Source of the DNA: Vibrio tapetis subsp. quintayensis
GTDB taxonomy: Bacteria > Pseudomonadota > Gammaproteobacteria > Enterobacterales > Vibrionaceae
Assembly (NCBI RefSeq): GCF_030409945.1
Contig: NZ_JAUFQV010000028.1
Span: 124,001-188,000, forward strand
Direction of reading: 5' to 3'
Length of the DNA stretch: 64,000 nt
Shown: positions 18,850 to 28,680 of the stretch, in pieces
How the letters are laid out: each line of letters begins with the position of its first letter
How positions within the stretch are numbered: position 1 is the stretch's first letter
Position numbers and translations under genes: made by a program
Notes under the pieces: generated by a model
Told to the model about the DNA's origin: nothing
Database searches by the model: none
Seen by the model: the letters and a program-made list of their open reading frames with translations, nothing else

Positions 18850-20439
18850 TTAGTGCTCACGAGTAGCTCGGAACTCGACATCTGGGAAACGCTCTTTGGC
18901 TAAGTTTAGATTCACCATGGTCGGTGCCACGTAAGAAAGGTTATCACCGCCATCCAATGCTAAGTTGGTTTGGTTCTTACGTTTAAATTCTTCTAACATT
19001 TTCACATCATCACATTCAACCCAACGTGCTGTTGCTACGTTAATGCCCTCGTAAATCGCTTCAACGTTGTATTCAGATTTCAAACGAGCCACAACCACAT
19101 CAAACTGAAGCACACCAACCGCACCCACAATTAGGTCGTTGTTTTGCAACGGACGGAACACCTGTACCGCACCTTCTTCAGAAAGCTGCACCAAACCTTT
19201 CAGCAATTGCTTTTGCTTCAGTGGATCTTTTAGGCGGATGCGACGGAACAATTCTGGCGCAAAGTTAGGGATACCAGCAAACTTCAAGTTTTCACCTTGA
19301 GTAAAGGTATCACCAATTTGAATGGTGCCGTGGTTATGCAAACCTATAATGTCGCCGGCAAAGGCTTGTTCTGCACGAGAACGGTCACCAGCCATAAAGG
19401 TTACTGCGTCCGAAATGCTGACATTCTTGCCAGTACGAACGTGGTTCATCTTCATGCCTTGATTGTATGTGCCCGATACAATACGCATAAAGGCAATACG
19501 GTCACGGTGTTTAGGATCCATGTTTGCTTGGATCTTAAAGACAAAACCAGAGAACTTCTCTTCTGTTGCAGCTACATCACGCTCATTCGCTTTACGCGTT
19601 TGTGGACCAGGAGCCCATTTCGTTAGGCCATCGAGCATATGGTCTACACCGAAGTTACCCAGTGCTGTACCAAAGTAAACAGGCGTAAGTTCACCAGCTA
19701 AGAACAATTCCAAATCAAACTCGGGGCATGCACCAACAACAAGTTCAATCTCATCACGCACGCTTGACGCTAAATCTTCGCCAACCGCTGCATCCAGCTC
19801 TGGGTTATCTAGCCCTTTAATCGTGCGCACTTCTTGAATTTCGTGACCGTGGCCAGATTCATACAAAATCGTTTCATCACGGTGAATGTGGTAAACACCT
19901 TTAAACTCTTTACCACAGCCAATAGGCCAAGAGATCGGTGCACACGCCATGCCCAACTCACTTTCGACTTCGTCTAGCACTTCCATTGGGTCGCGCACGT
20001 CACGGTCTAGTTTGTTCATAAAGGTAACGATAGGTGTATCACGCAAGCGCGTTACTTCCATCAATTTACGAGTACGATCTTCGACACCTTTAGCCGCGTC
20101 GATCACCATCAAACATGAATCTACTGCAGTCAAAGTACGGTAAGTATCTTCCGAGAAGTCTTCGTGTCCTGGAGTATCAAGTAAGTTAACTAAGCATTCA
20201 TTGTATGGGAACTGCATGACTGACGTCGTCACCGAGATACCACGCTCTTTTTCCATTTCCATCCAGTCAGACTTAGCGTGCTGTTTCGAGCCACGGCCTT
20301 TTACTGTGCCCGCTTTTTGGATTGCGTTTCCGAATAACAACACTTTTTCTGTGATGGTGGTCTTACCCGCATCCGGGTGAGAAATGATTGCGAAGGTTCT
20401 ACGTTTAGACACTTCTTGAACAAATGGAGAATTAGACAT
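18850..20439 (-). CDS. prfC: peptide chain release factor 3
   Basis: GTPase that recycles RF1 and RF2 from the ribosome after termination. G1 [13 protein letters not shown]3 DTPGHEDF and G4 NKLDRD are all visible in the N-terminal third; EF-Tu-like domains follow. The ATG at 20439 gives 529 residues, exactly the E. coli length; a TTG one codon earlier is ignored. AAGAAGA precedes it. The gene has its own terminator. Confidence 0.97.
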   Translation of the reverse strand: MSNSPFVQEVSKRRTFAIISHPDAGKTTITEKVLLFGNAIQKAGTVKGRGSKQHAKSDWMEMEKERGISVTTSVMQFPYNECLVNLLDTPGHEDFSEDTYRTLTAVDSCLMVIDAAKGVEDRTRKLMEVTRLRDTPIVTFMNKLDRDVRDPMEVLDEVESELGMACAPISWPIGCGKEFKGVYHIHRDETILYESGHGHEIQEVRTIKGLDNPELDAAVGEDLASSVRDEIELVVGACPEFDLELFLAGELTPVYFGTALGNFGVDHMLDGLTKWAPGPQTRKANERDVAATEEKFSGFVFKIQANMDPKHRDRIAFMRIVSGTYNQGMKMNHVRTGKNVSISDAVTFMAGDRSRAEQAFAGDIIGLHNHGTIQIGDTFTQGENLKFAGIPNFAPELFRRIRLKDPLKQKQLLKGLVQLSEEGAVQVFRPLQNNDLIVGAVGVLQFDVVVARLKSEYNVEAIYEGINVATARWVECDDVKMLEEFKRKNQTNLALDGGDNLSYVAPTMVNLNLAKERFPDVEFRATREH

Positions 20440-20895
20440 CAATGTAATCTTCTTTTTAAGTCATGGTGCTCTAGGCAATTACCATACGTAATCACAGCAC
20501 CTAACATTTGAAATTAATTTGGCTTTGACACCAACGAACCACCTCACCTATGTTTTCTAGGTGTGGGTATATCAAGGTAAGACGAGCTTAATAACGTCTT
20601 TTACATCGGTTCGTATCTTCTGGTGTGAGCGAGTGGCGCAATTGTATGAGATTACAGCGCTGCTTTCCAGCATAGTGTGAACAATTCGCAAAACCAAATT
20701 CCGGTCATGAGCCCAGTAGAAAAGAGAGACACATCACATTCCACTAAAATGAGATTGCATATAAAACCGTCGATCGCGCATCCTACCAACATGCGCCGCA
20801 AAATTATTGATTAACATGATAAAAAGGGCACTGAATTAACGCATTTTATTTACCATTTTATCAATTTCACTTCACACGGATGAGAGGTGCCGAAT
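20440..20895. other. prfC/binding-protein divergent spacer
   Basis: About 455 bp between divergent genes without a supported gene. It contains a palindrome CACCTA / TAGGTG at 20545-20563, inside the probable prfC leader, and GCGCAT / ATGCGC at 20776-20796, about 100 bp before the binding-protein gene. No known operator was recognised. Confidence 0.5.
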
Positions 20896-21636
20896 ATGTT
20901 CTATAAAATTGTTCTTCTATTGACAGTTCTCAGCTTACCTGCACTTTCATCTGCGCAGACGGATCCAATCACACTCGCGGCCACTCATTACCCTCCTTAT
21001 ACAATTATTCAGCAATTCGGCGCTGTGGGCGGCGTTGACGCTGAAATCGTTAAGGAAGCGTTCTCTCTACAGAACATCAAAATCAGTGTCAGTACACCAC
21101 CTTGGGTCAGGGCACTAAAAAGCGTAGAACACGGTAAAACTAATGGCCTTTTGAGCTGCACAAAAAACCAACAACGTAGCCAGTACCTATATTTTTCATC
21201 GCCTATTAATGCAATCAACCGTGGGCTTATTCTAAAAGCCAATCATCCTCAAGAAAACATTCGCACGTTACAACAAGCTTCGCACCTTAAAATCATTGCT
21301 ATTAGAAAGTGGAGCACACAGACAGAATTGGAATCTAACGGCATCAAGCACACGCAAGTCGATACCATTCCTCAAGCATTAGACATGTTATTGATGAGGG
21401 ATTTTGACGCCATATACAGCGGCATAGAAAGCATTGAATATTATGCAAAGCAAGCCGATATTGGTAATAAAATAAGAACACATAAGCTAGCTTCTAAGCC
21501 GCCACAAAACCTTTATCTGTGCATAGGAAAAAAAACACCGGATGCACTCACGATACTTAATAAGTTCAATGCGGGCTTAACGACACTTAAAAAGACGGGT
21601 CAGCTCGATTCGATTTTAGAACAATACAATCTATAA
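20896..21636 (+). CDS. periplasmic solute-binding protein (SBP_bac_3 type)
   Basis: A 246-residue protein with a signal peptide (LLTVLSLPALSSAQ) and the fold signatures of family-3 solute-binding proteins: ATHYPPYTI near the start of the mature chain, GVDAEIVKEAF, and repeated short lobes to the end. No ABC permease or ATPase gene lies nearby. Instead a membrane GGDEF-EAL gene starts 9 bp after its stop, so it may act as a ligand sensor for that enzyme. The ATG at 20896 is chosen because GAGAGG stands 8 nt before it; a GTG three codons earlier overlaps that site. The ligand is unknown. Confidence 0.8.
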   Translation: MFYKIVLLLTVLSLPALSSAQTDPITLAATHYPPYTIIQQFGAVGGVDAEIVKEAFSLQNIKISVSTPPWVRALKSVEHGKTNGLLSCTKNQQRSQYLYFSSPINAINRGLILKANHPQENIRTLQQASHLKIIAIRKWSTQTELESNGIKHTQVDTIPQALDMLLMRDFDAIYSGIESIEYYAKQADIGNKIRTHKLASKPPQNLYLCIGKKTPDALTILNKFNAGLTTLKKTGQLDSILEQYNL

Positions 21637-21645
21637 GGCTCCGTT

Positions 21646-24063
21646 GTGGAAAACAAAAAACACCGTTCTCTTGCAACACATCAATCTGGCACTGTTTTTG
21701 TTGTCGCGCTTCTGCTCGGATTACTATTTAGCTTCTATCAAATTGTACTCGACCTACACCAAGAACAAACTCGACTGTTTGATAAGTACAACTACAAACT
21801 GCTGCAGAATTACAGTAACGGTAGCCAAGCCGCTTACCACATCAGTCCAATGATGGCCAAACAGGTCGTTTCTAGCTTGATGTCTGATCCGGCGATCCAA
21901 AAAGTAGTATTGAAAGATGACTTCAATGATGTGTTAGCGGTTGAATCACGAGTGATCCCAAACAAAGGAGGAGCAACAGCCTTTCTTTCTCATTTCCTAC
22001 TTCCTGAAAATAGAATATTCACGACGGAACTTCATCAACCAGATACAAGAAAGAAAGTTGGCGAACTTACTTTTAGTGTTAATGGCATCGCGGCAGCTCA
22101 AGAGTTTGCAGCCAGAGCCAGCAATATCCTATTGTTCGATCTTTTTCGTAATATATTACTTGCGAGCATCCTGCTAATTTTCTTTTATCACAAACTATCT
22201 AAACCCGTCATCGACCTCACCTATTGGGTACGGTCACTACAACACAAAAGTGCTAATAAGCCGCTGCCTGGGCAACTAAGGAACGACGAACTTGGCCAAC
22301 TCGCGCAATCGTTCCAGTCGCTGTGGAATGAACGCGAAAATGCAACTAAACAACTCAATAAACACATTGAAGCACTCGCAAAAAGTGAGCACTTTGCCAG
22401 TACAATTATGAATAACTCAGGCGACGCACTACTGCTCATCAATAGGAGTGGGATTATTGCCCATGCCAACAAACACGCATGTGCTACTTTAGGATATACC
22501 AGCCTCGAAATGTTGGGGAAGAAATCCGTCGAGATCAGCGTCAGTTATTCCATTGATTATTTAGAGTTCAAGCTCAAGCAACGCCATTCTGGTGACGTCA
22601 CGCTCTTCGAAGCTACCCATCGGACTCATGCTCACGGCAATTACCCGGTTGAAGTCACAGCTATTGAGTTGGAACTTGATGGTGATTCACTCATATTGCT
22701 ACAAGCCAGAGACATATCGAGCCGAAAACAAGCGGAACGCCAAATCCATGATCTGGCTTATTTCGATAGTTTAACAGGGCTGCCAAACAGAAAGCAGTTG
22801 CTTGATGCTCTGGAAGAGACGATACAGAAATCCTTCCGTACCAGTGAGCCAGGAATACTGATTTATCTAGATCTTGATCGCTTTAAAACCATTAACGATT
22901 CCCTTGGCCACAACATTGGCGATTTACTGCTTAAATCGGTGGCTAGCCGATTGACAGAAGCCTTAGACCCTATGCAGTGCTGCGCACGTATAGGAGGAGA
23001 TGAATTCGTCATCATTGCTCCAAATATGAATTTAGAGCAAGCAGAGCCGTTCATTCTCAACCTTTTGGATATTACCAGCACCCCATACACGATTGAATCA
23101 CACCACTTATATTGCAGTGTTAGCGCCGGCTTAGCTATATTTCCTACTGCCAATAGCAGCCCCTTAGATCTGCTGCGTCAGGCAGATACCGCCTTGTATC
23201 GGGCAAAAGCTCAGGGCAGTAATACTCATGTTTGGTATGAACCTGAAATGCAAAACCAAGTCAGCTCTTATCTCTCAATAGAAAAAGGGCTGCATGATGC
23301 GTTGAATTTAAATCAGTTCGAACTGTTCTATCAACCTCAAGTGAATGATCTTGCGCAGACGATAGGTGCTGAAGCCCTCATTCGCTGGCGCCATCCAGAA
23401 AAAGGACTACTCTCTCCCTTTGTCTTTATCCAAATAGCAGAAGAAACAGGCCAGATCATCCCTATCGGCAACTGGATCATCGAGCAAGCATGTATGCAGT
23501 TGGCTTTTTGGCAAAACAATCAACAATTACCCAAGCACTTTAATCGACTTGCGATCAACATTAGCCCGATGCAATTCGAACAAAAAGACTTTGTTGAACA
23601 AATCGTATCAATACTCAGCCGTCACGGCGTTAGTCCCCATGATATTGAATTAGAACTCACCGAAAACATGTTGCTAGATAACATCGATCATTGTGCCCAA
23701 AAAATGGCGCAACTGAAACAAACCGGCTTTGCCATCGCCATCGACGACTTCGGCACAGGCTACTCATCGCTAAAGTATTTAAAACGGTTAGATTTGGATG
23801 TGTTAAAAATCGATCGATCGTTCATCACGGATTTACACAAAGAAAAAAGTGATGAAGCCATTGTTGATACCATGATTATCATGGCGAAACGATTAGGGCT
23901 CGATGTTATCGCCGAAGGAGTCGAGCAAGCAGAGGAACTGGCTCGCTTAAAAGCATTAGGGTGTAAGAATTTCCAAGGTTACTTCTTTGATAAGCCATTG
24001 ACTGCACAAGAAATAACCCAACGATTTTCACAGCAACGTATCGCCTCAAATTTGCGAGATTAA
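21646..24063 (+). CDS. membrane PAS-GGDEF-EAL c-di-GMP signalling protein
   Basis: 805 residues. Order: membrane segment 15-37, periplasmic domain of about 125 residues, membrane segment 163-181, HAMP-like linker to about 236, PAS about 245-355, GGDEF with the intact motif at 450-454, and EAL from Glu576. The EAL part keeps ELTEN, IDDFGTG, LKIDRSF and AEGVE, so phosphodiesterase activity is plausible; no RxxD inhibitory site precedes GGDEF. The GTG start has AAGG 9 nt before it. Close coupling to a periplasmic binding protein recalls NspS-MbaA of V. cholerae, where a binding protein controls a GGDEF-EAL enzyme. It may correspond to V. cholerae VC0658, which also lies beside prfC (from memory). 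Confidence 0.88.
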   Translation: MENKKHRSLATHQSGTVFVVALLLGLLFSFYQIVLDLHQEQTRLFDKYNYKLLQNYSNGSQAAYHISPMMAKQVVSSLMSDPAIQKVVLKDDFNDVLAVESRVIPNKGGATAFLSHFLLPENRIFTTELHQPDTRKKVGELTFSVNGIAAAQEFAARASNILLFDLFRNILLASILLIFFYHKLSKPVIDLTYWVRSLQHKSANKPLPGQLRNDELGQLAQSFQSLWNERENATKQLNKHIEALAKSEHFASTIMNNSGDALLLINRSGIIAHANKHACATLGYTSLEMLGKKSVEISVSYSIDYLEFKLKQRHSGDVTLFEATHRTHAHGNYPVEVTAIELELDGDSLILLQARDISSRKQAERQIHDLAYFDSLTGLPNRKQLLDALEETIQKSFRTSEPGILIYLDLDRFKTINDSLGHNIGDLLLKSVASRLTEALDPMQCCARIGGDEFVIIAPNMNLEQAEPFILNLLDITSTPYTIESHHLYCSVSAGLAIFPTANSSPLDLLRQADTALYRAKAQGSNTHVWYEPEMQNQVSSYLSIEKGLHDALNLNQFELFYQPQVNDLAQTIGAEALIRWRHPEKGLLSPFVFIQIAEETGQIIPIGNWIIEQACMQLAFWQNNQQLPKHFNRLAINISPMQFEQKDFVEQIVSILSRHGVSPHDIELELTENMLLDNIDHCAQKMAQLKQTGFAIAIDDFGTGYSSLKYLKRLDLDVLKIDRSFITDLHKEKSDEAIVDTMIIMAKRLGLDVIAEGVEQAEELARLKALGCKNFQGYFFDKPLTAQEITQRFSQQRIASNLRD

Positions 24064-24104
24064 ATCGCCACTTACGCTTGCAAGTCGTTAAAACCAATAG
24101 GCCG

Positions 24105-24551
24105 TTAGAAAAAGAAGTAACTCATCACAATGGCGTCTTCTTTGCCATTGGTTGTTGGGTAGTAATTACGGCGCCTATCCACTTCATTAAACCCTCCTGT
24201 CTCATACAGGTTAAATGCGGTTTGATTGCTTTCTCTTACTTCAAGCCAAGCTGACTCAGCTTTATTACTCTGGCAAACCTCTAGAAACCCGTCCAACAAT
24301 TGACGACCATACCCCTGACCTTGAACTTCAGGATCAATAGCAAAGTTCAATAGTGTCATTTCACCGACGATGTTCTGGGCATAAAAATACCCCACGACTT
24401 GATTCTCTTTGAGCAACATGTAATGACATGCACCTCGGGAGGCCAAATCACGAATCATGGACTCTTTCCAAGGGTGAGTATGGGCCTGGTTTTCAATTTG
24501 CCAAATACGGTCTAAAAAAGAGGCGTCAATCGGTACTAAGTGATTACTCAT
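24105..24551 (-). CDS. rimI: ribosomal protein S18 alanine N-acetyltransferase
   Basis: GNAT enzyme that acetylates the N-terminal alanine of ribosomal protein S18. 148 residues; acetyl-CoA loop in DPEVQGQGYGRQLL, and LEVRESNQTAFNLYETGGF is characteristic of RimI. Its start overlaps holD by 8 bp, the same holD-rimI pairing as in E. coli. Confidence 0.94.
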   Translation of the reverse strand: MSNHLVPIDASFLDRIWQIENQAHTHPWKESMIRDLASRGACHYMLLKENQVVGYFYAQNIVGEMTLLNFAIDPEVQGQGYGRQLLDGFLEVCQSNKAESAWLEVRESNQTAFNLYETGGFNEVDRRRNYYPTTNGKEDAIVMSYFFF

Positions 24552-24966
24552 AGGATTTAATCTGCTGCCATAAAGCTCGACGCTCTATATTGTTGCCATT
24601 GATTTGATTTAACGGCAATGATGATAAAATTTTCTTGTTTGGCCAACGCTGCTTTACCGCCTCTGTCGCTGTTTCTGACATATCCGTTAACCAAATCCAT
24701 TCTGTCTCTTCATTCATTTCAACATTGCCTAATGTACATTCCTCAATAAACAGAGTTTGAGTAAGCGTGACACCAAAGCTTTGCACCACTTTAGCGAAAA
24801 ACGCCGCATCACTACCAACAGGAAGTTTCGTTGCAACCAGCAACAAGCGGCAATCGTTAGATAAAGAGATAGCATCTTGCTGTTTTCCATAGACCAAATT
24901 ATCTGGCCGATGCACGAGCCACTGATCTATTTGCATTTCTTCAAGGTATGAGTGCTGCTGCGACAT
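24544..24966 (-). CDS. holD: DNA polymerase III psi subunit
   Basis: Small clamp-loader accessory that links chi (HolC) to the tau/gamma complex and SSB. 140 residues, poorly conserved in sequence, but the N-terminal amphipathic start, WIWLTDMSETATEAVKQRW, a C-terminal ALWQQIKSYE and the overlap with rimI make the assignment firm. No separate promoter was identified. Confidence 0.88.
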   Translation of the reverse strand: MSQQHSYLEEMQIDQWLVHRPDNLVYGKQQDAISLSNDCRLLLVATKLPVGSDAAFFAKVVQSFGVTLTQTLFIEECTLGNVEMNEETEWIWLTDMSETATEAVKQRWPNKKILSSLPLNQINGNNIERRALWQQIKSYE

Positions 24967-25010
24967 GGAAAGCTCTTAAAGAGTAGATAAAAAGCGAGGA
25001 GGTGAGAATA

Positions 25011-25136
25011 ATGGTAAATCTAGCGCAGTGCAAATACATCACTTCCACTGCACTTCATATGAGTATCAAGTTTGGTCATCTGCATGCAATAAACCAAAAC
25101 CAAAACCAAAACCAGAACCAGAACCACTCACATTAG
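25011..25136 (+). CDS. possible 41-residue peptide with Asn-Gln repeat
   Basis: The frame is preceded by AGGAGGTGAG, a near-perfect complement of the 16S rRNA 3' end, 7 nt from ATG when measured from AGGAGGT. The product starts MVNLAQCKYITSTALH, and a 6-bp tandem repeat makes its end (NQ)n followed by HSH. Its stop overlaps the end of the opposite-strand GNAT gene by 4 bp. No promoter was identified and no family is recognised. Confidence 0.35.
   Translation: MVNLAQCKYITSTALHMSIKFGHLHAINQNQNQNQNQNHSH
25092..25127. repeat. six tandem hexamers AACCAA/AACCAG
   Basis: Three AACCAA, two AACCAG and one AACCAC. The period of six keeps the frame of the small plus-strand ORF, where it encodes alternating Asn and Gln. 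Copy number is likely to vary between strains. Confidence 0.9.
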
Positions 25137-25639
25137 GTAAGAGCTAGAAACTCTTCGCTGTATTTCACCAAGCCAGTGTGTCCGTTTAATTCACCGTCTA
25201 ATAATGACATTACTTGGAACGCACCCTCGGGTACTTCCCACTGACAATTCAATTGATGGTCAGTTGCGGACCCAAAGCCAAAACGGCCATAGAAATTAGG
25301 ATCGCCTAACACAACACACACTGGATACCCCAACTCAGCTAATGATTCTAGCCCCTCACGGATGAGTTGAGAGCCAATTCCACTATTACGATAGTCTTTT
25401 CGAACAGACACAGGAGCAAGCCCTTGCCAATTCAAATCAGCATCACCAACCATTACCGGGCTAAACATAGCATGCCCTACCAATTCCCCCTCATCGTTAC
25501 ATGCAACAAGAGACAAGGTTCTTTGGCCATTCTCTCGCAATTGCATCACTAGGGCTGCTTCCCCACTATCGGGAAACACCTCATCGAGAAGACGTTGAAT
25601 CGGTAATATGTCGGCAGGAGCCTCAGTTCGAATAAGCAT
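25133..25639 (-). CDS. GNAT family N-acetyltransferase (YhbS-like)
   Basis: 168 residues with the acetyl-CoA loop VRKDYRNSGIGSQLI and the downstream FYGRFGF motif of YhbS-type enzymes. The ATG at 25639 has GAGG 6 nt before it; a longer upstream frame has no such signal. It overlaps the end of ubiT by 17 bp, like yhbT-yhbS in E. coli. The acceptor substrate is unknown. Confidence 0.88.
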   Translation of the reverse strand: MLIRTEAPADILPIQRLLDEVFPDSGEAALVMQLRENGQRTLSLVACNDEGELVGHAMFSPVMVGDADLNWQGLAPVSVRKDYRNSGIGSQLIREGLESLAELGYPVCVVLGDPNFYGRFGFGSATDHQLNCQWEVPEGAFQVMSLLDGELNGHTGLVKYSEEFLALT

Positions 25640-26150
25640 TAGTAACCTCTTGAGTTTCAGTCTGAGTTTGCAGGCCTTTTTGAACAAAATCCGCAAGTTG
25701 ATCTAGCATGGTTTTCATCGCACTTGGTAGAGCATCTAAATCGACACTGTCCATCAAGTTTTTAACTTCTAAGCCAAGTTCTGTATCACCTTCAATACTC
25801 AAGCGACGTTGAAAAAACAACGTATCCGGATCTTCTTTGCGACCAGCAATTAAAACTAAATCGTTCAGCTGACCGCTAAAACTAACATCGGATTCCTTTG
25901 GAGAGTCGGCAACAATAAGCGCTTCGTCTTGATAACTTATGTACCAAGCCAAGTCCATGTCACTAATTTTTACTTTCAACCATTTACCTTCTAAGAACTC
26001 AAAGTCTCCATCTTCCAACGCTTCTTTGAATACCTGTTTTAGCGCTTCAAGCAGCGCTCGTTTTTGCAGCGCATGAGGAAGTAAATGGACTGGAGATCTC
26101 AAAATTGATGCTGCATTGTGTACCAGCTGGGCACGAATCTTGTTTAACAC
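25623..26150 (-). CDS. ubiT: ubiquinone biosynthesis accessory factor UbiT
   Basis: SCP2-domain lipid-binding protein (YhbT) needed, with UbiU and UbiV, for oxygen-independent ubiquinone synthesis. 175 residues, one more than E. coli. A hydrophobic, basic N-terminal part precedes the SCP2 fold (SISYQDEALIVAD-like core, FFQRRLSIEGDTELGL). GTG start with AAGAGAT upstream. In many proteobacteria ubiT is divergent from ubiUV; here a GGDEF-EAL gene separates them. Confidence 0.9.
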   Translation of the reverse strand: MLNKIRAQLVHNAASILRSPVHLLPHALQKRALLEALKQVFKEALEDGDFEFLEGKWLKVKISDMDLAWYISYQDEALIVADSPKESDVSFSGQLNDLVLIAGRKEDPDTLFFQRRLSIEGDTELGLEVKNLMDSVDLDALPSAMKTMLDQLADFVQKGLQTQTETQEVTNAYSN

Positions 26151-26348
26151 GCTAAAATCTCTTCAGTTAATGGTTGGTTTTCTAGTGCCCATAGTAGAGG
26201 ATTCTCGGACTCAAATCATGTTATGCGTCAAAAAAATCATCGCTAGACTTTCGAGACCTTTTACATCTGAGTTTTCAAGGTTATAGTTATTGAGATCACG
26301 CATTCTAAGTACATGCAGAGCGATTGCAGACATTTCGGTAAAATATTG

Positions 26349-28388
26349 ATGCCAACAGAACAACTACAACTCTGGTTTTCAAAGCTAACGGATAATAGCC
26401 CGTTTTTCTTTGCAATATTGGACAACGCGCACAACTATCGCATGGTGAATGATCGCTATTGTGAAATTTCGGGGCTAGATAAAACCGAAATGATAGGCAT
26501 GTGTGACAAACAGATCCTTGGTGAGCTGTTTTATAAAAACCTGCAACCTTACTACCAACGCGCTTTTAATGGCGAAACCGTTGAAGCTGAAATTACGCTT
26601 AACGATCACAGTTTAGAAACGAGCTTACACTTCAGTATATCGCCCATCATCAGCAAGGGCGCGGTGGAGTTCATTACTTTCCATGCGATTGATACCTCCG
26701 AAAAACAGATTCTCGTTCGCTCACTAGAAGAGTCTGAAAACAAGTTTGCTCGGCTAACGGAATTATTGCCAAATGGCTTGTTATTGGTGGAAGATGGTTG
26801 CATCATCTCAGCCAATCAAGCGTCATCGCAACTTTTGGGCTTTAATAGCCCCGCCGAGTTGTTAGGCGAAGAGTTCTCTCGACTATTTGTCGACGAAAAA
26901 AGCAAACGCACTTTTGGCTCTCAGTTGATCCACCTACTCTCTGAAACCAGCATCCACTGTTTAACCGGTGCTCGTTGCGGTATAGAAAGACGCGTTAAGC
27001 TTAAGTCAGAAGCCACCAGCATTCTTGGTAGCCAATCTCATATCATCTTAATTGAGGATTTAACCGAAACTGATCTGAGTAGCTCTCAAATCCGCGGCGA
27101 AGATGCTCATATCGATTCATTCACTAACCTGTACAATCGGTTTGGCTTTACAAAACGACTAGAGCAATTCATTCAAAATGAAACGCCTTTAGTCATGTTG
27201 TACCTCGACATAGATAACTTCAAAAACATTAATGACTCTTTGGGCCACCATATTGGCGACAAAGTCATTAAAGAAGTCTCGGAAAGACTGCAGCGACTAT
27301 TGCCCTCTCAGGCAGTATTGAGCCACCTGGGTGGTGATGAGTTTGGTATAATTCTGCCCGACCCTGATCACAACAGAACGGTGGATCTTTTAGGAGAGCG
27401 GATCATTTCTTTGATCAACCAGCCATTCGATCTCCACCATTTCAGCAAGCGCTTGGCGTGTTCTATCGGTAGCGTCGGCTTTCCGGGTGACGGCCAAGAT
27501 GCGCGTATCTTGCTGCAAAATGCCGATACCGCGATGTACGAAGCCAAAGACCGCGGACGTAACCGCTTAATCAAGTTCAATGATCAAATGAACAAAGAAG
27601 CGCGCATGCGACTTTGGCTTGAAATTGAACTTCAAAAAGCACTGCAACAAAATGGTTTAGAAGTTTGGTATCAACCAAAAGTAAACGCCAAAGACTTCAG
27701 TATTAATGGCGCTGAAGCTTTAGTTCGCTGGAAACATCCTGTTGAAGGCTACATTAGCCCAGGCGCATTTATTCCTGTTGCTGAAAAGGCAGGGCTCATT
27801 GAACAACTTGGCCGAGTGGTGATGCGAGAGGTATTTTCAACAGTTAAACGCTGGAAGGTACAAGGTATTTTACCCGGTCGTGTCGCCATCAACTTATCTC
27901 CGGAACAATTTGGTAATCCAAAGCTCATTAATTACATGGAGAAGTTACTTCATACCACAGAACTCGACCCGAGCTGCATCACCTTCGAACTCACTGAAAG
28001 TGCGGTAATGAGTAACAGTGACCACACGCTACAAATGCTAAATGCCATCAAGAAACTTGGCTTTGCTTTGTCGATAGATGACTTCGGCACTGGCTATTCG
28101 TCGTTATCTTACCTTGCTCGTTTTCCTCTTGATGAGTTAAAAATCGACCGAGCATTCATCACCGATATCGACACACTCCCCAAACAAATCACGGTCATTG
28201 AAAACATCATCAATCTTGGTAAATCGCTGAATTTAACCGTCGTTGCTGAAGGGGTAGAAACACGCCACCAAGCCACGTTATTATCCAATCTAGATTGCCA
28301 TTCAATTCAAGGTTTTCACTTTTACCGACCACAGCCAAAACAAGAAGTGGAAGAATTATTAGTGCAAAATAGAAGACACAAAAACTAA
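26349..28388 (+). CDS. rocS: PAS-GGDEF-EAL protein, RocS-like
   Basis: A soluble c-di-GMP enzyme of about 679 residues: an N-terminal PAS domain, a second PAS-like region about 140-250, GGDEF with the intact motif near 328-332 and EAL from about residue 456. Catalytic EAL residues are present (ELTES, IDDFGTG, LKIDRAF, AEGVE). No RxxD inhibitory site is seen. V. cholerae rocS (VC0653), which affects rugosity and motility, occupies the same place next to the U32 peptidase-like genes (from memory). The frame also opens at an ATG at 26313; neither start has a strong ribosome-binding site. Confidence 0.85.
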   Translation: MPTEQLQLWFSKLTDNSPFFFAILDNAHNYRMVNDRYCEISGLDKTEMIGMCDKQILGELFYKNLQPYYQRAFNGETVEAEITLNDHSLETSLHFSISPIISKGAVEFITFHAIDTSEKQILVRSLEESENKFARLTELLPNGLLLVEDGCIISANQASSQLLGFNSPAELLGEEFSRLFVDEKSKRTFGSQLIHLLSETSIHCLTGARCGIERRVKLKSEATSILGSQSHIILIEDLTETDLSSSQIRGEDAHIDSFTNLYNRFGFTKRLEQFIQNETPLVMLYLDIDNFKNINDSLGHHIGDKVIKEVSERLQRLLPSQAVLSHLGGDEFGIILPDPDHNRTVDLLGERIISLINQPFDLHHFSKRLACSIGSVGFPGDGQDARILLQNADTAMYEAKDRGRNRLIKFNDQMNKEARMRLWLEIELQKALQQNGLEVWYQPKVNAKDFSINGAEALVRWKHPVEGYISPGAFIPVAEKAGLIEQLGRVVMREVFSTVKRWKVQGILPGRVAINLSPEQFGNPKLINYMEKLLHTTELDPSCITFELTESAVMSNSDHTLQMLNAIKKLGFALSIDDFGTGYSSLSYLARFPLDELKIDRAFITDIDTLPKQITVIENIINLGKSLNLTVVAEGVETRHQATLLSNLDCHSIQGFHFYRPQPKQEVEELLVQNRRHKN

Positions 28389-28392
28389 AATT

Positions 28393-28417
28393 AGAGCTCC
28401 CCGTGAGCTCTTTTTTG
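28393..28417 (+). terminator. rocS terminator
   Basis: AGAGCTC, CCCGT loop, GAGCTCT, then six T in all, starting 5 bp after the stop codon. Confidence 0.92.
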
Positions 28418-28478
28418 TTCTGCCGATTCTGTCGTCCATAAATCTTTAACTCTAAGCTTCCCTAAGTAAAATTTAGTA

Positions 28479-28576
28479 CTTCGCTTTTAGTACTTCGCTT
28501 TTAGTACTTCGCTTTTAGTACTTAGCCTTTAGTACCTCGCCTCTAGTACTTCGCTTTTAGCACCTCGCCTTTAGCA
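28479..28576. repeat. seven tandem 14-bp repeats
   Basis: Three identical CTTCGCTTTTAGTA units followed by four diverged ones (CTTAGCCTTTAGTA, CCTCGCCTCTAGTA and similar). It lies between the rocS terminator and ubiU; no gene lies in this 290-bp gap. Confidence 0.95.
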
Positions 28577-28680
28577 CTTCCCTCAACCTAATCAACAAAA
28601 ACCTGCCTTGTATCAAACTCAGCATTCATAATTGTTCATAAAATGCTGCCTACAAATAATAACAACTAGGTAACAAGCGC

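Noticed and set aside
28600..28680. FNR site before ubiU
   Set aside because: Only an ATCAA half (TTGTATCAAAC) is present; the other half matches TTGAT in two of five bases.
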